A stretch of DNA of 64,000 bases from Streptomyces sp. NBC_01244 (GTDB lineage Bacteria; Actinomycetota; Actinomycetes; Streptomycetales; Streptomycetaceae). Positions 58,615 to 64,000 of the stretch are shown here, piece after piece. The notes below the pieces were generated by a model that did no database searches, was not told the DNA's origin, and saw only the letters and a list, made by a program, of their open reading frames with translations. The DNA lies in assembly GCF_035987325.1 (NCBI RefSeq), contig NZ_CP108488.1, positions 3,472,001 to 3,536,000 of the forward strand, in the 5' to 3' direction. Made by a program: the position numbers and the translations under genes. Position 1 is the first letter of the stretch. Each line of letters begins with the position of its first letter.

Positions 58615-60861
58615 CTAGGTGATGTTTCCCACCGGTATGCGGCCGGACAGCCGGGGTGCGACGGCCGTGTACCTCCTGCCAGCGGAAACGGTACGCACCG
58701 CCTGACCCAGGGCTTTGCGGGACCCGACCAGGACGACCAGTTTCTTCGCCCGGGTGACCGCCGTGTAGAGCAGGTTCCGCTGGAGCATCATCCAAGCGCC
58801 GGTCGTGACCGGGATCACGACGGCCGGATATTCACTCCCCTGGGAGCGGTGGATGGTGACGGCGTACGCGTGGGCCAGCTCGTCGAGCTCCGCGAACTCG
58901 TAGGCCACTTCCTCGTCTTCGTCCGTGCGCACCGTCAGCCGCTGTTCCTCCAGGTCAAGCCCGGTGACCACGCCGACCGTGCCGTTGAAGACCCCGTTGG
59001 CGCCCTTGTCGTAGTTGTTCCGGACCTGGGTGACCTTGTCGCCGACCCTGAAGACGCGGCCGCCGAACCGCTTCTCGGGCAGGCCCGGCCGGGCCGGGGT
59101 GATGGCCTGCTGGAGCAGCGCGTTGAGGTTTCCGGCGCCGGCCGGGCCGCGGTGCATGGGGGCGAGGACCTGGATGTCCCGCCTCGGGTCGAGGCCGAAT
59201 CTGGCTGGAATACGACGGGCGGCGACGTCGACGGCGAGCTTTCCGGCCTCCTCGGTGTCCTCCTCGGGGAAGAGGAAGAAGTCGGGCAACCCGTCCGTGA
59301 TCGGCGGCAGGCCGGTGTTGATCCGGTGGGCGTTGGTGACCACCCCGGACTGCTGGGCCTGCCGGAAAATGGTGGTCAGCCGGACGGCCGGGACCGGCCC
59401 GCCCTCGGCGAGCAGATCGCGCAGCACCTCGCCCGCCCCGACCGAGGGCAACTGGTCCACGTCCCCGACCAGCAGCAGGTGGGCACCCGGTGCCACCGCC
59501 TTGACCAGCTTGTTCGCCAGCAGCAGGTCGAGCATCGAGGCCTCGTCCACGACGACCAGGTCCGCGTCGAGCGGCCGCTCCCGGTCGTACGCCGCGTCCC
59601 CGCCCGGCTTGAGCTCCAGGAGCCGGTGCACGGTGGAGGCCTCGGCCCCGGTGAGCTCGGCCAGCCGCTTCGCCGCCCGGCCGGTGGGGGCGGCGAGGAC
59701 GACCTTGGCCTTCTTGGCCCGGGCCAGCTCCACGATCGAGCGGACGGTGAAGGACTTCCCGCAGCCCGGGCCGCCGGTGAGGACCGCGACCCGGCGGGTG
59801 AGGGCGAGCCGGACCGCGTCCCGCTGCGCGGGGGCCAGCGTGGCTCCGGTCCGGCCGGCGAGCCAGCCCAGGGCCTTGTCCCAGTCCACGTCCCGGAAGG
59901 CGGGCAGCCGGTCCTCGTCCGCGTTCAGGAGGCGGCGGACCTGACCGGCCAGGGACAGCTCGGCGCGGTGGAACGGCACCAGGTACACGGCGGTGAGGGG
60001 GTCCGGGCCGCCCTGCGGGTCCGGCACGGATTCCCGTACGACCCCTTCCGGATCGGCGGCGAGCTCGGCCAGGCAGTCGATGACCAGCCCGGTGTCCACC
60101 TGGAGCAGCTTGACCCCGTCGGCGATGAGCCGGTCCTCGGGCAGGAAGCAGTGCCCCTGGTCGGCGGACTGGGACAGGGCGTACTGGAGCCCGGCCTTGA
60201 CCCGCTCCGGGCTGTCGTGCGGGATCCCGACGGCCTGCGCGATGCGGTCGGCGGTCAGGAAGCCGATGCCCCAGACGTCGGCGGCGAGCCGGTACGGCTG
60301 GTTGCGGACCACGGAGATGGAGGCGTCGGCGTACTTCTTGTAGATGCGCACCGCGATGGAGGTGGAGACGCCGACTCCCTGGAGGAAGACCATGACCTCC
60401 TTGATGGCCTTCTGCTCCTCCCAGGCCGCGCCGATCAGCTTGGTCCGCTTGGGGCCGAGGCCGGGCACTTCGATCAGCCGCTTCGGCTGCTCCTCGATGA
60501 CGTCGAGGGTGTCGAGGCCGAAGTGCTCCACGATCCGGTCGGCGATCTTCGGGCCGATGCCCTTGATCAGGCCGGAGCCGAGATAGCGCCGGATGCCCTG
60601 GATGGTCGCGGGCAGCAGGGTCGTGTAGTTCTCCACGGTGAACTGCCGGCCGTACTGGGGGTGCGAGCCCCAACGGCCCTCCATGCGCAGCGACTCACCC
60701 GGCTGGGCCCCCAGGAGGGAGCCGACGACCGTGAGCAGGTCCCCGGCGCCACGGCCGGTGTCCACCCGGGCGATCGTGTATCCGCTCTCCTCGTTGGCGT
60801 AGGTGATGCGCTCCAGCACCCCCTCGACCACCGCCGGCGCCACGGCCGCGTTCGTCGTCAT
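58615..60861 (-). CDS. recD2: RecD2-type SF1B DNA helicase
   Basis: The product is 748 residues. N-terminal OB-like part, helix-hairpin-helix motifs (GIGPKIADRI, VPGLGPKRTKLI), then helicase motifs: Walker A GGPGCGKSFTVRS (near 365), VVVDEASMLD (motif II), VGDVDQLPSVGAG (motif III) and, near the end, VTIHRSQGSEYPAVVIPV and YTAVTRAKKLVVLVG. This is the RecD2/TraA type, not the RecBCD subunit, and fits the usual 740-residue length. It is a 5'-3' helicase for repair. A minus-strand gene upstream of citrate synthase. Confidence 0.94.
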   Translation of the reverse strand: MTTNAAVAPAVVEGVLERITYANEESGYTIARVDTGRGAGDLLTVVGSLLGAQPGESLRMEGRWGSHPQYGRQFTVENYTTLLPATIQGIRRYLGSGLIKGIGPKIADRIVEHFGLDTLDVIEEQPKRLIEVPGLGPKRTKLIGAAWEEQKAIKEVMVFLQGVGVSTSIAVRIYKKYADASISVVRNQPYRLAADVWGIGFLTADRIAQAVGIPHDSPERVKAGLQYALSQSADQGHCFLPEDRLIADGVKLLQVDTGLVIDCLAELAADPEGVVRESVPDPQGGPDPLTAVYLVPFHRAELSLAGQVRRLLNADEDRLPAFRDVDWDKALGWLAGRTGATLAPAQRDAVRLALTRRVAVLTGGPGCGKSFTVRSIVELARAKKAKVVLAAPTGRAAKRLAELTGAEASTVHRLLELKPGGDAAYDRERPLDADLVVVDEASMLDLLLANKLVKAVAPGAHLLLVGDVDQLPSVGAGEVLRDLLAEGGPVPAVRLTTIFRQAQQSGVVTNAHRINTGLPPITDGLPDFFLFPEEDTEEAGKLAVDVAARRIPARFGLDPRRDIQVLAPMHRGPAGAGNLNALLQQAITPARPGLPEKRFGGRVFRVGDKVTQVRNNYDKGANGVFNGTVGVVTGLDLEEQRLTVRTDEDEEVAYEFAELDELAHAYAVTIHRSQGSEYPAVVIPVTTGAWMMLQRNLLYTAVTRAKKLVVLVGSRKALGQAVRTVSAGRRYTAVAPRLSGRIPVGNIT

Positions 60862-61160
60862 GGCCCGAAACTACAGCCCGGGTGCGACAGGCCCGCCGGG
60901 CCTGTGGAAAAAGCGGCCGACCGGGAGCGGACAACCAGAAGGGGGTCCCGCCTTTCGGCCGGACCCCCTCACGGTTACCCCTCCCTCGTCGGACTTCCCG
61001 ATCCCCCCGGATCCCCCCCGGAAGTCCCGACGCACCATACGACCCGCGACCCCTGCCGGTGGTTGCACGCGAATTCGGAACTTTACCTTTCCATTACCCA
61101 GGGGGGTTCCGGATGCCATCCGAGGTGCCGCCGAATCGCCACAGAAGTAGCGTTTCAGGC
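60862..61160. other. Divergent region between recD2 and the DUF937 gene
   Basis: No gene is seen in these 299 bases. A small palindrome (60890-60904) and a 9-base inverted repeat (60940-60948 and 60961-60969) could terminate a short antisense or leader transcript. The 61070-61120 part is less GC-rich and may hold the DUF937 promoter. Confidence 0.45.
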
Positions 61161-61757
61161 ATGAGCGAACCTTCCTTCCAGGACGACGTGCTGACCGAAC
61201 TCGGCGACGACCGGCTGACCGAGATCGCCGGCCTCCTCGGCACCGACACCAACGGCGCCCGTGACACCGTCGCGACGACGGTCGGGGCGATGACCGGCGA
61301 CCTCCAGCAGAAGGCCGACGCCGATGACGACGACGGCAACGAGGTCCGCCAGGCCTTCGCCGAGGTCACCCAGGCCCCGCTGGAGGGCGTGGCCACCCTC
61401 GGCGGCGGCCTGGGCGGCATGCTCAGCGGCGGGATGATGGCCGGGGTGCTCGCCAAGGTGAGCAAGCCCGTGGCCAATGCCGTCTCGAAGAAGACCGGCA
61501 TCCCCGCGCCCACCGTCGCCCGGGTCATCGAGCTGCTGATCCCGGTCCTGCTGGCGGTCTTCGCCAAGCGCGCGGCCTCCGGGAAGGCCGGCGGCGGAGC
61601 CCCGGCGGCGGCCGGCGGCGAGTCCCCGATCCCTTCGCCGGGAGCGGTCCCGGGTACGGCCGGCGCCGCCCCCGCGGGTCCGGCCGGCGCGGCTCCGGCG
61701 GCCGGCGGCAGCCTGGGCGACCTGCTCGGCCAGATCCTCGGTGGCGGCAAGAAGTAG
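61161..61757 (+). CDS. DUF937-domain protein
   Basis: The product is about 198 residues from ATG 61161. The DUF937 (YidB-like) part reads FQDDVLTELGDDRLTEIAGLLGTDTNGARDTVATTV, then a Gly-rich centre (LGGGLGGMLSGGMMAG), a hydrophobic helix (VIELLIPVLLAVFAKRA) and a C-terminal Gly/Ala/Pro tail ending LGDLLGQILGGGKK. Such proteins are of unknown role. It is transcribed alone. A convergent terminator follows. Confidence 0.82.
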   Translation: MSEPSFQDDVLTELGDDRLTEIAGLLGTDTNGARDTVATTVGAMTGDLQQKADADDDDGNEVRQAFAEVTQAPLEGVATLGGGLGGMLSGGMMAGVLAKVSKPVANAVSKKTGIPAPTVARVIELLIPVLLAVFAKRAASGKAGGGAPAAAGGESPIPSPGAVPGTAGAAPAGPAGAAPAAGGSLGDLLGQILGGGKK

Positions 61758-61791
61758 CACGCCTCACCCGTTCGGACGAATCAGCCCCGGG

Positions 61792-61827
61792 CCGGGTCCG
61801 GGCCGCCCCCGGCGGTCCGGACCCCGG
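61792..61827. terminator. Terminator between the DUF937 and NTF2-like genes
   Basis: An imperfect 16/17-base inverted repeat (61792-61807 and 61811-61827), with a short loop, lies between convergent genes. Confidence 0.65.
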
Positions 61828-61843
61828 CCGGGCGGTAGAAGGG

Positions 61844-62218
61844 TCAGATCGCCGGGCGGTAGAAGAAGGTCTTGCGCCGCTCGATCCTGCCGTCGCGCAC
61901 GAGATAGGTGTCGGCGAAGGCCTCGTCCAGGGTCTTGCCGTCCTTGTCCGCGCCCTGGAAGCGCCCCCAGCAGGCGGCCGCGGCCAGTCCCCCGGTCACC
62001 TGGCTCACCTCGTGGGCTCCCGAGGTGATGATCCGTTCGTGCTCGTAGAACCGGCGGATCCGGTCGAGACCCTCCAGCGCCGGGTAGCCCGGCCGTTCGT
62101 ACACGGCGTCCGGTGCGAAGACCTCGCCGAGCCGGTCCCACGAGCGGCTGTCGATCACCTGGAACAACCGGGCCACCAGGGATTCGGCGGTCACCGGTGC
62201 GGGCGACGTCGTTGTCAC
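61844..62218 (-). CDS. NTF2-like (SnoaL-type) protein
   Basis: The product is about 124 residues. GTG 62218 was chosen because AAGGAG precedes it and the protein then begins MTTTSPAPVTAESLVARLFQVIDSRSW. The pattern (WDRLGEVFAPDAVYERPGYPALEGLDRIRRFYE ... GRFQGADKDGKTLDEAFADTYLVRDGRIERRKTFFYRP) is that of SnoaL/NTF2-like proteins, which act as small-molecule isomerases or cyclases or bind a ligand. It overlaps the aminotransferase stop by 4 bases, in one operon with it and the MFS transporter. Confidence 0.85.
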   Translation of the reverse strand: MTTTSPAPVTAESLVARLFQVIDSRSWDRLGEVFAPDAVYERPGYPALEGLDRIRRFYEHERIITSGAHEVSQVTGGLAAAACWGRFQGADKDGKTLDEAFADTYLVRDGRIERRKTFFYRPAI

Positions 62219-63522
62219 GGCCTTGCTCCTTGAGGGTGTGGACGAAAGACGGAAGACGGTCCGTCGGCGAGGGCCTTTCCCCAGGCCGCGGCCAGCCGCG
62301 ATACCCCTTCGCGGCGCTGCGCGCCGTCCAGGGAGGCGAAGGACAGCCTCAGGACCCGCGAGCCGTCCTCCTCGATGCAGAAGGGCGTGCCGGGCACGAT
62401 GGCCACTCCCTGCGCCAGCGCGTGCCCGTACAGCGCGTCCGAGCCGACCCGGGGGTCGGTCAGCCGGCACCAGAAGAAGAGCCCGCCGCGCGGCCGCTCG
62501 AAGTCCAGCCAGGGCAGCCGCTCGCGCAGCAGCGTCTCCATGGCGCGGGCCCGGCCGCCGTACAGCGTGCGCAGGCCCGCCAGATGGGCCGGCAGGAACT
62601 CCGGGTCCCCCAGCAGATCGGCGAGGAGGTACTGGCCGAAGGTGTTGGTCTGGAGGTCCCCGCACTGCTTGGCGGCGACCAGTTCCCCGATCAGCCCGGC
62701 CGGGGCGACCAGACCTGCCACCCTCAGTCCCGGGCAGACCGTCTTGGAGAGGCTCATGAGCCGGACCACCCGCCCGCTGTGGACGTCGGTGGACGGCAGC
62801 CGGCTCCCCTCGTAGGCCAGGTCCCCGTACGGGTCGTCCTCCACGACGAGGAAACCGAACCGTTCGGCCAGCGCGGCCAGGTGGCGGCGGCGTTCCTCGG
62901 AGAGCACGGCTCCGGTGGGGTTGTGGAAGTGCGGTACGACGTAGACCAGTTTGGGCCGTGCCCCGGCCAGGAGGCGCTCCTCCAGTACGTCGGTGCGCAT
63001 GCCCTCCGCGTCGCCGGGCACCGGCAGCAGCCGGGCGCCGGCCCGCCGGAAGACCTGTACGGCGCCCAGGTAGCTCGGGTCGTCCAGGGCCACCTCGTCG
63101 CCCTCGTCGACGATGGCCCGGGCGACGAGGTCCAGGCCCTGCTGGCTGCCCGCGGTGACCATCACCCGGTCGGGCCCGACGGGGGCGCCGGTCGCGCTCG
63201 CCCGGGCGGCGATCACCTCGCGCATCGGGCCGATGCCGTCCGTGGGGGCGTACTGGAGCGCCCGTACGGCCTGCCCGCCCGGCCCGGCGAACAGCCGGTC
63301 GGTTGCCTCGGCGAGCCGGGTCACGGGGAAGCTGTCGGGGGCCGGGATCCCGCCGGCCATCGAGAGGACCCCGGGGGCGGAGGCGGCCGCCAGGATCCGG
63401 CTCACGGCGTCGGAGCGGCCCCAGCCGGTCCGGCGGGCGAGCAGCTTTTCGATGCTGGGGGCTTCGATGTCGCGGGGGGCCTCGATGCCGCGGGGGGCGG
63501 CGGGTTGCTGCGCTGCGCTCAT
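62215..63522 (-). CDS. PLP-dependent aminotransferase (class I/II, 2-aminoadipate type)
   Basis: The product is about 435 residues from ATG 63522 in an ATGA overlap with the transporter gene. The PLP lysine is in SLSKTVCPGLRVA (near 260); other family parts are PTDGIGPMREVIAARA, GSQQGLDLVARAI, HFHNPTGAVLS and EDDPYGDLAYEG. It resembles LysN/KAT-like enzymes without the GntR domain of MocR proteins. It may work on a product handled by the neighbouring MFS transporter; the substrate is not readable. Confidence 0.88.
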   Translation of the reverse strand: MSAAQQPAAPRGIEAPRDIEAPSIEKLLARRTGWGRSDAVSRILAAASAPGVLSMAGGIPAPDSFPVTRLAEATDRLFAGPGGQAVRALQYAPTDGIGPMREVIAARASATGAPVGPDRVMVTAGSQQGLDLVARAIVDEGDEVALDDPSYLGAVQVFRRAGARLLPVPGDAEGMRTDVLEERLLAGARPKLVYVVPHFHNPTGAVLSEERRRHLAALAERFGFLVVEDDPYGDLAYEGSRLPSTDVHSGRVVRLMSLSKTVCPGLRVAGLVAPAGLIGELVAAKQCGDLQTNTFGQYLLADLLGDPEFLPAHLAGLRTLYGGRARAMETLLRERLPWLDFERPRGGLFFWCRLTDPRVGSDALYGHALAQGVAIVPGTPFCIEEDGSRVLRLSFASLDGAQRREGVSRLAAAWGKALADGPSSVFRPHPQGARP

Positions 63523-64000
63523 CTTGCGTCCGCCTTCCGCGGCTCGGCGACGATCTGGGGCGGGAAGTCCTTCAGCCGCCACACCGGCGATTTCAGGACG
63601 ACCAGGACCGCGGTCAGGAAGAGCCCGGCCGTGACGAAGAGCGTTTCGCGCAGCCCGATGAGGTCGCCGAGCCAGCCGCCGAGCAGGGCGCCGAGCGGCA
63701 GCGTGCCCCAGGAAACGAAGCGGTACCCGGCGTTCATCCGGCCCAGGAGGTGGTCCGGGGTCATGGACTGGCGCAGGCTGATGATGTGGATGTTGGCGAT
63801 GGTGCCGCCCGCGCCGATCAGGGCGAACGCGGCGACGAACAGGACCAGCGAGAGCGCCCCGCCGTTCGCCGGTGCGGCCGGGATGGCCACCGGTGCCAGG
63901 CAGCACAGCAGCAGGGCCGTCAGGATGGCCGGGCCCAGTCCGGTCCTGCGCTTGAGCCACTGGGCGGCCATCGAGCCGGCCAGCGAGCCCACCGCCCCGG
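63519..64000 (-). CDS. MFS transporter, C-terminal part (5' end outside window)
   Basis: The frame is open to the right edge of the window, so only about 160 C-terminal residues are seen. At least four hydrophobic segments appear, with MTPDHLLGRMNAGYRFVSWGTLPLGALLGGWLGDLIGLR, a typical MFS stretch of the MMR/enterobactin-exporter (DHA3) type. It is the first visible gene of an operon with the aminotransferase and NTF2-like genes. Confidence 0.82.
   Translation of the reverse strand, partial: GAVGSLAGSMAAQWLKRRTGLGPAILTALLLCCLAPVAIPAAPANGGALSLVLFVAAFALIGAGGTIANIHIISLRQSMTPDHLLGRMNAGYRFVSWGTLPLGALLGGWLGDLIGLRETLFVTAGLFLTAVLVVLKSPVWRLKDFPPQIVAEPRKADAR

Overview
The window is very GC-rich and densely coded. 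Third codon positions are G/C-biased, GTG and TTG starts are common, and adjacent genes often overlap by 4 bases (ATGA/GTGA). The gene content is that of a Streptomyces chromosome: an AfsA-type signalling gene, a SARP regulator with a TTA codon, paired dynamin-like GTPases beside a short SSB paralog, a BldC-like mini regulator and an S. violaceoruber-type phospholipase A2. Nothing suggests a plasmid, phage or IS element.

Layout. 1-6.3 kb: Ser/Thr phospho-signalling operon (3' part of pknG, PP2C phosphatase, VWA protein, FHA protein) ending in a strong terminator. 6.3-12.1 kb: PadR/membrane-protein pair, a PCMT-like methyltransferase divergent from a truncated haemoglobin, a hotdog thioesterase pair and the ribosome-associated ABC-F factor ettA. 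12.3-20 kb: a small membrane-anchored protein, a PAP2/diacylglycerol-kinase fusion, a surface protein with a degenerate thioester domain, then ssbB-dynB-dynA (cell division and chromosome segregation at sporulation).

20.3-33.5 kb is the most unusual part. It follows a tRNA-Arg(TCT) gene. A SARP gene with one TTA codon diverges from a tightly coupled operon: afsA homolog, HAD hydrolase, FAD monooxygenase, MMPL exporter, extended SDR reductase, secreted alpha/beta hydrolase, second MMPL exporter and membrane metallophosphoesterase. I read it as a gamma-butyrolactone/butenolide/furan-type signal locus with its own export machinery, but no receptor gene is present. Several genes in it carry in-frame short tandem repeats.

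33.5-41.6 kb: secreted and accessory proteins (phospholipase A2, deaminase, GNAT, subtilisin-like protease), then a WxL-like/DUF916 surface-protein pair separated by a terminator whose 3' arm is part of a 15-bp tandem repeat. 41.7-49.1 kb: myo-inositol catabolism as two divergent units, iolC-iolB-iolD-mmsA (minus) and an iolE-like gene plus iolG (plus). iolB carries an in-frame insertion that looks like a Streptomyces dispersed palindromic repeat.

49.4-57 kb: a BldC-like protein, a third MMPL transporter divergent from a TetR repressor across a large inverted repeat, a CPA2 antiporter, and copZ-copA behind a CsoR-type palindrome. 56.9-64 kb: a candidate structured small RNA, citrate synthase, the helicase recD2, a DUF937 protein, and an overlapping NTF2-like / aminotransferase / MFS operon that runs off the window.
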